NCBI RefSeq assembly: GCF_003254545.1
Contig: NZ_QJRH01000073.1
Span: 372,001-436,000 of the forward strand
Origin: Flavobacterium tistrianum
GTDB lineage: Bacteria > Bacteroidota > Bacteroidia > Flavobacteriales > Flavobacteriaceae
Direction: 5' to 3'
Length of the DNA stretch: 64,000 bases
The notes below the pieces were generated by a model. The model was not told where the DNA came from. It saw nothing but the letters and a program-made list of their open reading frames with translations, and ran no database searches. The translations under genes were made by a program, and so were the position numbers. Of this stretch, positions 25,755 through 32,124 are shown in pieces (within the stretch, counting starts at the first letter, position 1; every line of letters begins with the position of its first letter).

Positions 25755-26144
25755 ATGAACTCAAAAACAACAAAAATTATCTATTGGACAGGGGCAGTAT
25801 TAACTTCTTTATGGTTTGGCGCAAGCGGTTTCTTCGAATTAACAAACAATCCATTGGTTTGGGGAATCACACAACAATTGGGTTATCCGGCACATTTCAT
25901 TTATATCCTTGGCGTTTTTAAATTAGCAGGAGTCATTACACTTTTAATTCCGAACAAATTATTGCGATTGAAAGAATGGGTTTTCGCAGGTGTATTTTTC
26001 GATATCATTTTTGCTTTCTTTTCAAAAATTGCCGTTTTAGGTTTCGGCGCTGCTACAGATGCTATTATTGCTTTTGTTATGGTCAGCATTACTTATGCAA
26101 TGTATAGAAAATTGTATACAGCTACATATGCTCCAGTGGAGTAA
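25755..26144 (+). CDS. DoxX-like family membrane protein (DoxX_2 type)
   Basis: A 129-residue integral membrane protein with four hydrophobic helices and the DoxX_2 pattern (SLWFGASGFFELT; ILGVFKLAGVITLLIP; KEWVFAGVFFDIIFAFFS). The function of the family is unknown; members often accompany oxidoreductases. The gene has a single promoter with two TGTCC(A/G)TTTCA(A/C)C repeats, shared with the secreted hydrolase (30895) and membrane cupin (31648). The LytTR regulator that could bind these repeats is encoded 333 bp downstream on the opposite strand. Confidence 0.78.
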   Translation: MNSKTTKIIYWTGAVLTSLWFGASGFFELTNNPLVWGITQQLGYPAHFIYILGVFKLAGVITLLIPNKLLRLKEWVFAGVFFDIIFAFFSKIAVLGFGAATDAIIAFVMVSITYAMYRKLYTATYAPVE

Positions 26145-26178
26145 AATATTTATAGAATTTCAATTAGACACATGAAAG

Positions 26179-26238
26179 AAGCTCCAGCGGAGCGACATCT
26201 ATTAAAGATTATGAAAATATGTCACTCCTCCGGAGCTT
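26179..26238. repeat. Small inverted repeat, terminator-like (GCTCCAGCGGAGC type)
   Basis: Arms AAGCTCC(AG)CGGAG(C)GACAT at 26179-26198 and ATGTCA(CT)CC(T)CCGGAGCTT at 26219-26238 pair across a 20-nt loop. It follows the DoxX-like stop codon by 35 bp. It may be a terminator or a REP-type remnant. Confidence 0.5.
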
Positions 26239-26305
26239 TATATTGTAACCGCATACTTCTTTCTATAAATATTGCGCTTCTCTGAAGCTTAAAAAAGAGA
26301 AAATA

Positions 26306-26313
26306 TACTTTTG
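26306..26313 (+). promoter_or_regulatory. -7 element (TACTTTTG) before a 26-residue peptide gene
   Basis: Exact match to TAnnTTTG, 37 bp before the ATG at 26351. Confidence 0.5.
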
Positions 26314-26350
26314 ATATGTTCTCAACGAACTTTAAATTTAATTTTTTACA

Positions 26351-26431
26351 ATGAAAAAGATTATTCTAATTCTCTGCTTTATACTTTCAGCTTTGTTTTT
26401 TATAAGCTGTTTTATGTTTCCTGGATTGTAA
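26351..26431 (+). CDS. Putative 26-residue lipopeptide or membrane peptide
   Basis: The reading frame encodes 26 residues: M-K-K, a hydrophobic stretch, then ISC, a lipobox-like Cys21, and FMFPGL. It has a -7 promoter element at 26306-26313 and an A-rich leader. With only 26 codons the coding call rests on the promoter and the signal-like pattern. It could be a small lipoprotein, a membrane peptide, or a remnant. Function unknown. Confidence 0.4.
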   Translation: MKKIILILCFILSALFFISCFMFPGL

Positions 26432-26476
26432 AACCAAGCCAATTAATTTATCCGAATCAACTAATAGATTAATTGG

Positions 26477-27244
26477 TTATCTATTTTCCAGCCAGCTTAA
26501 AAATGCAGTTGCTTTTTCTTTTCCAACCAATAATTTTTCTTCTGTTGGAACGCTTAATTTCACAATTATTTTACGTGAAAAATAATGTTCTGCTTCGCGA
26601 ATTGCCGAAAAATTAACCAAATATTGCCTGTTGACTCTAAAGAACTGAATTGGCGATAATAGCTTATGAATTTCATCTAACGACTGCGTTAATGGATATT
26701 CATTTTTATCCAAAGTCATAATCGTTGGCGTTTCGTTTTTGATATAAAAAAACGCAATATTTTCCGTTAAAACCGTTTGGTATTTGTTGTTTTTGAAAAC
26801 CAAAAAACTGCTTTTTCCTTTGTTTTCTCCATTTCGTGTGAGCAAATAATCAAAATCTGGCATGGCTTTTTTATTTCTCTGAAAGAAGTTTTTCAGTTCT
26901 CCCGCTTTCTTTAAAGCCTGCGAAATACTATCTCTCGAAAAAGGTTTCAAAACATAATCAATTCCGTTTGATTTGAAAGCTTCGATGGCATAGTCATCAA
27001 AAGCAGTACAGAAAATTACAGGCGATAAAACCTCAACATTCTTAAAAATCTCAAAACATTGACCGTCTGCTAGCTGAATATCCATAAAAATAAGATCTGG
27101 CTGATCGTTTTCTAAAAGATAATCTACTGCGCCGTCAATGCTTTGTATATAAGACAAAATCTGAACATCGGATCTGATGCTTAGAATTAGCTGGCCAAGT
27201 GCTTTGGCTGTTTTTACTTCATCTTCAATTATTATGATAGTCAT
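26477..27244 (-). CDS. LytTR-family response regulator (system 2)
   Basis: A 255-residue regulator. The receiver domain has the acidic pair Glu7-Asp8, phosphoacceptor Asp55 in LIFMDIQLADG, and lysine in VLKPFSRD. The LytTR domain spans about residues 150-255 (SFLVFKNNKYQTVLTENIAFF, then FFRVNRQYLVNFSAI). The ATG at 27244 overlaps the kinase gene end by 20 bases, indicating translational coupling. It is the nearest candidate regulator of the three promoters with the 21-bp direct repeat (25650, 30940 and 31691 regions): these are all within 5.3 kb, two on one side and one on the other. That link is inference. Confidence 0.88.
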   Translation of the reverse strand: MTIIIIEDEVKTAKALGQLILSIRSDVQILSYIQSIDGAVDYLLENDQPDLIFMDIQLADGQCFEIFKNVEVLSPVIFCTAFDDYAIEAFKSNGIDYVLKPFSRDSISQALKKAGELKNFFQRNKKAMPDFDYLLTRNGENKGKSSFLVFKNNKYQTVLTENIAFFYIKNETPTIMTLDKNEYPLTQSLDEIHKLLSPIQFFRVNRQYLVNFSAIREAEHYFSRKIIVKLSVPTEEKLLVGKEKATAFLSWLENR

Positions 27245-28241
27245 AATTTAGCGGTATTTTTACTTTAAAGGTAGTTTCGTCTTTATCGATTTCAATTTCT
27301 TTGTGAATCAAATGCATAAAACGCTGGTTGATATTATCTAAACCAACACCTGTAGAAACGGCGCCTCTTTTGAGCTGAATTTTATTTTCGACTACTAAAA
27401 ACTCATTTTCGGTATAGAGTTTTATTTTCAAGGGCTTATCTAAAGAAACAACATTATGTTTGATACAGTTTTCAATTAATAATTGCAATGTGAAAGGTGG
27501 AATTGCCGAATCGTACTGTTTTGGATTTACTTCATTTTCTAAAACAAATCCGTCTTCGAAACGTGCTTTCAGCAGATAAACGTACGAATCTAAAATCTGA
27601 AGTTCCTCGCTTAGCGGAATCAAATCCATTTTTCTGCTTTCGAGTGTAAAACGATAAAAATCGGATAATTTCAAGATAAAATCTGAACTCTGCGGATCTT
27701 GGATATCGACCATCGATTTCAGCGTGTTCAAACTATTAAACAAAAAATGCGGATTGACCTGCTGTTTCAACAATTCGTATTGAGCGCCAAGATTTACTGC
27801 TTTTGTGCGCTCTAGCTCAACTCCCATTTGCTGTGTTTGATAATTTTGAAAAAGCAAATGCAGGAACATATACACAATCAAGTTGATTAAAACTCCTCGA
27901 AGTTCAAACATGATTGGTGCATCCATTTTTGAAACCTGAAACAATTCCTGATGCGCGATTACCAGAATCACCATTAAGACAATTCCTAGAATAACACTCA
28001 GTAAAAGTTTCCAATTAAAGAGACTTTTATTCGCATGATTAGCAGAAAATTTTGGTAAACTGTAGATGTTGTAATACCATATAAAAAGAGAAAACAACAG
28101 CGTAATCGAAGAATTTATAATAAGATCTCCAGGTGTAGAATCGGCATCAAATAATTTAGGTATCGAAGCCATAACCGCCAATGCAACCGAACTTCCCCAA
28201 ATGACTTTGAGCGAAACCTGAAAACGTTTTGGTTTTTCCAT
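27225..28241 (-). CDS. LytS/YehU-type sensor histidine kinase (system 2)
   Basis: A 338-residue membrane kinase. Four hydrophobic helices occupy about residues 10-140, followed by a coiled linker, the phosphorylation motif LKQQVNPHFLFNSLNTLK and the ATPase N-box LQLLIENCIKHNVVS, with a final GVGLDNINQRF loop. The architecture matches kinases that pair with LytTR regulators and sense an unknown membrane signal. A -7 element (TATCTTTG on the minus strand, 28271-28278) lies 30 bp upstream, giving a leader of about 23 nt; no direct repeat is seen there, so autoregulation is not indicated. Confidence 0.87.
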   Translation of the reverse strand: MEKPKRFQVSLKVIWGSSVALAVMASIPKLFDADSTPGDLIINSSITLLFSLFIWYYNIYSLPKFSANHANKSLFNWKLLLSVILGIVLMVILVIAHQELFQVSKMDAPIMFELRGVLINLIVYMFLHLLFQNYQTQQMGVELERTKAVNLGAQYELLKQQVNPHFLFNSLNTLKSMVDIQDPQSSDFILKLSDFYRFTLESRKMDLIPLSEELQILDSYVYLLKARFEDGFVLENEVNPKQYDSAIPPFTLQLLIENCIKHNVVSLDKPLKIKLYTENEFLVVENKIQLKRGAVSTGVGLDNINQRFMHLIHKEIEIDKDETTFKVKIPLNYDYHNN

Positions 28242-28270
28242 AATTGTAATTGGTTTGTTATCTTAAGAAT

Positions 28271-28278
28271 CAAAGATA
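28271..28278 (-). promoter_or_regulatory. -7 element for the LytTR system 2 operon
   Basis: TATCTTTG on the minus strand exactly matches TAnnTTTG, 30 bp before the kinase ATG. Confidence 0.5.
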
Positions 28279-28363
28279 GGTTTATTTGAAAAAGATTTCA
28301 CGCGGATTTAAAATGATTTTGGCAGATCTATATAGTTTTTTTATTAAAGTTTCCCTAAACAGT

Positions 28364-28464
28364 TTGTCATTTCGAGGAACGAGAAATCTCACTCGGGATT
28401 CGACAAAGATTGGCGAAAATCTGTGCGGAATTTCTAGTGTGATTTCTCGTTCCTCGAAATGACA
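28364..28464. repeat. TGTCATTTCGA palindromic element, copy 1
   Basis: Perfect 24-bp terminal inverted repeats beginning TGTCATTTCGAGGAACGAGA and ending in the reverse complement TCTCGTTCCTCGAAATGACA, enclosing about 53 bp that include ACAAAGATTGGCGA. It is the best preserved of four copies in this window (others at 35629, 36575 and 36686). It is followed by degenerate TTTGCGCC repeats up to the DUF1223 gene. Confidence 0.75.
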
Positions 28465-28536
28465 AAAAAAGAGAATAAAAACTTTGCGCCTCTGTGACTT
28501 TGCGAGATTAAAAACAATCTGCGTGAAACAAAAAAC

Positions 28537-29271
28537 CTAAACTCTCTTAACTCCCAAAATAACACCTGAATTCATGTCTTGAATAAATCCGATGATTTCA
28601 AAATCTTGTGCAATGTAATTTTTAGGAAGATGAATTGCCGCCGTTCCTTTTTTGGTTTTGTTTAAATCTACAGATTGTAGATTACGAACAATCTGATAAT
28701 GCGATAAAACCCTGTGAGCATTCTCGCCTCTTTTTACATTGCTTTTGGCTTCTTTCTGAACAACTGCAAGCAATAGACGACTGTTTTTTGAAGTGCCTTC
28801 TACATTATAATTTACAGAAAGTGAATTAGCATTTTTATTTGCCTCTAAATTTAAACTTGCTGAAACTGGTTTTGAAAGTGCCGATTTAATTCCGTTTCTG
28901 AGACCTGTTTCCTGAGAACCGATATAATCTGTTTTTCCGTTAATGATTACCTGAGGCGTATAGATTGGTTCTTTTCCTAGAAATTGAGCGTAATCGTATT
29001 GTCTTTTGGTGAAATCGGCACTGCTGAAAATATCTTTCCAACCCTGTTTGTCCCAATAATCGACATGATACGCCAATACATAAACATTCATATCCTTGTA
29101 TTCATTCTGAATTCTTCCAAGCAATTCATCCGCTGGCGGACAACTCGAACAGCCTTCTGAAGTATATAATTCTAAAAGCGCAAAACCTTTTGAACTGTTT
29201 TGACTAAAAACGCTGTTTCCAATTAAAAGAAACAACATTACAAATCCACTTAAAAATTTTATCTTTTTCAT
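28537..29271 (-). CDS. Secreted DUF1223 thioredoxin-like protein
   Basis: A 244-residue exported protein. A signal peptide (about residues 1-24, ending in NSVFSQ) precedes a thioredoxin-like domain with the motif GCSSCPPADELL, with Cys41 and Cys44 as the candidate redox pair, and a cis-Pro-like IYTPQVIINGK segment. The C-terminal half is a beta-rich domain. DUF1223 proteins are uncharacterised but the CxxC with thioredoxin fold suggests thiol-disulfide chemistry in the periplasm. It sits next to the Ohr gene (104 bp downstream end, same strand) in a cluster of oxidative-stress genes. Confidence 0.78.
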   Translation of the reverse strand: MKKIKFLSGFVMLFLLIGNSVFSQNSSKGFALLELYTSEGCSSCPPADELLGRIQNEYKDMNVYVLAYHVDYWDKQGWKDIFSSADFTKRQYDYAQFLGKEPIYTPQVIINGKTDYIGSQETGLRNGIKSALSKPVSASLNLEANKNANSLSVNYNVEGTSKNSRLLLAVVQKEAKSNVKRGENAHRVLSHYQIVRNLQSVDLNKTKKGTAAIHLPKNYIAQDFEIIGFIQDMNSGVILGVKRV

Positions 29272-29285
29272 AATTCTTATTTGTT

Positions 29286-29318
29286 AAACCTAACAGGTTT
29301 TAAAAACCTGTTAGGTTT
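29286..29318. terminator. Hairpin between ohr and DUF1223 genes
   Basis: A strong dyad, AACCTAACAGGTTTT-AAAACCTGTTAGGTT, lies between the minus-strand Ohr stop and the DUF1223 start. No long T-tract follows, so it may be a terminator or a REP-type hairpin. Confidence 0.55.
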
Positions 29319-29374
29319 GTTAAGAGTAGGGTTTTCAAATCAACTCATAACTCATAATTCATAACTTAAAACTA

Positions 29375-29785
29375 TTAAAGAATATTAATCTCAACGTTTA
29401 TATTTCCTCTAGTTGCTTTAGAATATGGGCAAGTCTGATGCGCTTGCGCCGCCAAAGCTTCTGCAGTTTGAATATCAATTCCTGGAAGGCTTATATTTAA
29501 TCTTGCCTGAAGCGAATATTCTCCTTCTGTTACACATAAATCTACTTCTGCATCTACCGCAGTTTCGGCAGGAAGCCTAACTCCAAGTTTAGAAGCGGCA
29601 ATTCCAAGTGCTCCAATAAAACAAGCCGACCATCCCGCTGCAAATAACTGCTCTGGATTTGTTCCAGGACGTGAAGATCCCGGTGCGCTTAATTTGATAT
29701 TCAATTGTTCGTCTGAACTTTTAGAAGCTCCTTCTCTACCGCCTGTTGTGTGTGTTTTTCCTGTGTATAAAATTTTTGTGTCCAT
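29375..29785 (-). CDS. ohr: Organic hydroperoxide resistance protein (Ohr)
   Basis: A 136-residue thiol peroxidase of the Ohr branch of the OsmC/Ohr fold. Peroxidatic Cys55 lies in GWSACFIGAL and resolving Cys119 in TCPYSKATRGN, both signatures that distinguish Ohr from OsmC; TNPEQLFAAGW is also typical. It reduces organic hydroperoxides in the cytosol, usually with lipoylated partners. In many bacteria it is repressed by OhrR of the MarR family; no OhrR gene is seen nearby. An OxyR is encoded 7 kb away. Confidence 0.9.
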   Translation of the reverse strand: MDTKILYTGKTHTTGGREGASKSSDEQLNIKLSAPGSSRPGTNPEQLFAAGWSACFIGALGIAASKLGVRLPAETAVDAEVDLCVTEGEYSLQARLNISLPGIDIQTAEALAAQAHQTCPYSKATRGNINVEINIL

Positions 29786-29908
29786 GTTCTTAATTGTTAA
29801 TTGTGAATTATTAATTGTGAATTTTTATATGCTTTATGTTGATTTTTTTGTGAGGTGTAAAATATAAGTCGTGAGAGGAATTAACCATTCACCATTTACA
29901 ATTCACCA

Positions 29909-30895
29909 TTATTTAGAAACATCAATTATCGCTTGTGCAAAAGCTTTCGGATCTTCTTGCGGAACGTTGTGTCCGATTCCTTTTAAAATTCTGTGTTCGT
30001 ATTTTCCTGTGAATTTGTTTGCATACGCTTTTCCATCCGCGAAAGCGCCGTCAAAATCACTTCCTATTGTAATAGTTGGAACTTTAATTTCTGGTTTTGC
30101 TGCCAAACGTTTTTCTAGATTATCGTATTTAGCTTCTCCAGCCTCAAGAGACTGTCTCCATCTGTAATTGTGAATCACAATTGCTACGTGATCTGGATTA
30201 TCAAAAGACTGAGCCGTTTGATCGTAAGTTGCTTTATCGAAATTCCATAATGGTGAAGCGATTTTCCAAATTAGTTTATTAAAATCGTAAGTGTTTTGTG
30301 TGTAACCTTGTTTTCCTCTTTCTGTAGCGAAATAGTATTGGTACCACCATCCTAATTCAGCTGTTGGAGGAAGCGGTTTTAAATTTGCTTCTAAATTCAC
30401 CACCAGATAACCGCTTACAGAAACCAAACCTTTTACACGTTCTGGCCAAAGTGCCGATACTACCACAGCTGTTCTAGCACCCCAGTCGAAACCACCAATT
30501 ACGGCTTTGTCAATTTTTAGCGCATCCATAAAAGCGATAATATCACTTGCCAAAGCCGCTTGCTGACCGTTTCTAAAAGTATCTTTCGAAAGGAAAGTTG
30601 TTGTTCCGAATCCACGTAAATAAGGTGTGAAAACGTGATATCCTTTTGCTACTAAAATCGGAACGACTTCGTTATAACTGTGAATATCATAAGGCCAGCC
30701 ATGAAGCAAGATTACTGGCGCTCCGTTTGACGGACCTGCTTCAGTATAACCAACGTTTAATAATCCAGCATTGATTTGTTTTAAAGTTCCTAAAGAACTG
30801 TTTACTTCAATTGTTTTTTGTGTTGAAGTTTGTGCTTGAGTGAAAGCTGCATTCATAAAAAAAATAGCGATTAGAATATTTGATAGTGTTTTCAT
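29909..30895 (-). CDS. Secreted alpha/beta hydrolase, epoxide hydrolase/dehalogenase type
   Basis: A 328-residue exported alpha/beta hydrolase. The signal peptide ends in FTQAQ at about residue 22. The nucleophile elbow GGFDWGAR carries Asp137 rather than Ser, which is the hallmark of epoxide hydrolases and haloalkane dehalogenases; the oxyanion motif is LLHGWPYDIHSY, and the base is His in IGHNVPQEDP near the C-terminus. Hydrolysis of an epoxide or organohalide in the periplasm is likely; the exact substrate is unknown. Its promoter (30940-31014) shares the LytTR-like direct repeat with the DoxX-like and cupin genes. Confidence 0.82.
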   Translation of the reverse strand: MKTLSNILIAIFFMNAAFTQAQTSTQKTIEVNSSLGTLKQINAGLLNVGYTEAGPSNGAPVILLHGWPYDIHSYNEVVPILVAKGYHVFTPYLRGFGTTTFLSKDTFRNGQQAALASDIIAFMDALKIDKAVIGGFDWGARTAVVVSALWPERVKGLVSVSGYLVVNLEANLKPLPPTAELGWWYQYYFATERGKQGYTQNTYDFNKLIWKIASPLWNFDKATYDQTAQSFDNPDHVAIVIHNYRWRQSLEAGEAKYDNLEKRLAAKPEIKVPTITIGSDFDGAFADGKAYANKFTGKYEHRILKGIGHNVPQEDPKAFAQAIIDVSK

Positions 30896-30939
30896 GATTA
30901 TTTTTATTTTATTATTTGATTATCAGTTAATTTCTTCGT

Positions 30940-31014
30940 CAAAGGTATTTTGACAATGCTTGTTTTAAAAGGTAAAAAAAGGTGAAGTGGACAAAGTTTG
31001 GGTTGAAGCGGACA
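30940..31014 (-). promoter_or_regulatory. LytTR-like direct-repeat operator and -7 element, promoter of secreted hydrolase
   Basis: Minus-strand repeats TGTCCGCTTCAAC (31002-31014) and TGTCCACTTCACC (30981-30993), 21-bp period, 33 bp before the -7 element TACCTTTG (30940-30947). The first transcribed bases (GACGAAGAAATTAAC) are identical to those of the cupin promoter at 31691. Confidence 0.75.
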
Positions 31015-31032
31015 TGCTTTACATTGTAATAA

Positions 31033-31191
31033 TTTAACCGCAATGCACGCCAAGTTTTTACGCAAGGTTCGCAAGGTTTTTCTAATCTCGCAAAGTCGCT
31101 AAGACGCAAAGTTTTATTCATATAGCTTTGCGCTCCTAGCGTTTTTTTACAAAGTCTTATAGGCAAAAAACCTTGCGTACTTTGCGGTTAA
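31033..31191. repeat. Composite intergenic repeat (AACCGCAA / TTGCGGTT arms)
   Basis: Outer arms TTTAACCGCAATGCACGC and GCGTACTTTGCGGTTAAA are inverted, enclosing several CGCAAGG and CTTTGCG units. It abuts the distal side of the operator at 30981-31014. Confidence 0.6.
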
Positions 31192-31237
31192 AACCCACAC
31201 GCATTTCAACATGCAACTTGAAACTTGAAACCTGAAA

Positions 31238-31648
31238 CTATTTTTTCATAGTCAAAATAGGTTTTCCTTTTTCTACTATATAAGTTGCCAGTTCTGATGC
31301 TTTCGCATTTGTATTATTTTTCGCTGAGTGAACTACGCCTGCTGGAATAAAAAGTACTTCTCCTGCTTTTAGTGTTACAGGTTCTTTGCCTTCAATTTGA
31401 TATTCCAGCGAACCTTCAACCACGTAAATCACTTCTTCGCCTGGATGAGAATGTTTCCCAAAAGCTGAATGTCCGTCAAAATCGATTCTTGCTTGCACCA
31501 TTTCTTTTCCTGGAGTACTTAGATCATGTTTCTGCAAATCGATGCGTTTAACTCCTTGCGCTGTAATTTGATTCGGAACTAAAAAGGCAATGATTCCTAA
31601 AACAATAATTGCGATTATAACCCATGTTTTTTGTTTTTTCGTTTCCAT
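31238..31648 (-). CDS. Membrane-anchored or secreted cupin
   Basis: A 136-residue protein with one N-terminal hydrophobic helix (about residues 10-26) ending in ITAQ, then a single cupin domain. Metal ligands of motif 1 are GKHSHPGEEVIYVVEGSLEY (two His and Glu) and of motif 2 GEVLFIPAGVVHSAKN (His). The frame is open to a TTG at 31693, but a -7 element, TACTTTTG on the minus strand at 31691-31698, overlaps that codon, so translation must begin downstream; the ATG at 31648 is used. The promoter carries the same direct repeat and spacing as the secreted hydrolase gene. The substrate is unknown. Confidence 0.75.
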   Translation of the reverse strand: METKKQKTWVIIAIIVLGIIAFLVPNQITAQGVKRIDLQKHDLSTPGKEMVQARIDFDGHSAFGKHSHPGEEVIYVVEGSLEYQIEGKEPVTLKAGEVLFIPAGVVHSAKNNTNAKASELATYIVEKGKPILTMKK

Positions 31649-31690
31649 AACTTCTGATTTAATTATTTGTTTTTCTGTTAATTTCTTCGT

Positions 31691-31765
31691 CAAAAGTATT
31701 TCGATAACCCTTCATACGGAATCAGAAAATAGGTGAAACGGACAAACTTCAGGGTGAAACGGACA
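31691..31765 (-). promoter_or_regulatory. LytTR-like direct-repeat operator and -7 element, promoter of cupin gene
   Basis: Two identical repeats, TGTCCGTTTCACC (minus strand, 31753-31765 and 31732-31744), with a 21-bp period; the -7 element TACTTTTG (31691-31698) is 33 bp beyond the proximal repeat. This is the cleanest of the three sites. Confidence 0.78.
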
Positions 31766-31807
31766 GGCTGTAAGTTGTGAATTGTGAGATGTGAAATGTT
31801 TGAGAGT

Positions 31808-32048
31808 TTAACCGCAAAGCACGCAAGTTTTTTTACTTATAGGAATTTTATAAAAACGCAAAGAACGCAAAGCTTTGTGTTTATTTTTTGCCACAGATTA
31901 TAAGGATTAAAAGGATTTTTAATCTGTGTTAATCTGTGGCAAAAAAACAGCAAAGCTTTACAAATAAAACTTTATGACTCTGCGCCTTTGCGAGATTAAA
32001 AAAACTTAGCGAGCCTTGCTTAAAATCTTTGCGAACTTTGCGGTTAAT
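31808..32048. repeat. Composite intergenic repeat (AACCGCAAAGCACGCAAG type)
   Basis: Outer arms TTTAACCGCAAAGCACGCAA and CTTTGCGAACTTTGCGGTTAA are inverted in parts. Inner pairs include AAACGCAAAGAACGCAAAGC and GCCACAGATTA / TAATCTGTGGC. It abuts the distal side of the operator at 31732-31765. Confidence 0.6.
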
Positions 32049-32059
32049 AAACAGCATCC

Positions 32060-32101
32060 AAAAAAAATCAGGATTAGCATTTTACCGCCATCCTGATCTT
32101 T
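32060..32101 (-). terminator. Terminator of the glycine-rich lipoprotein gene
   Basis: Minus strand: GATCAGGAT, loop of about 17 nt, ATCCTGATT followed by seven T. It lies 24 bp after the stop codon. Confidence 0.65.
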
Positions 32102-32124
32102 TCGAATTAAATTAACCTTCACTT

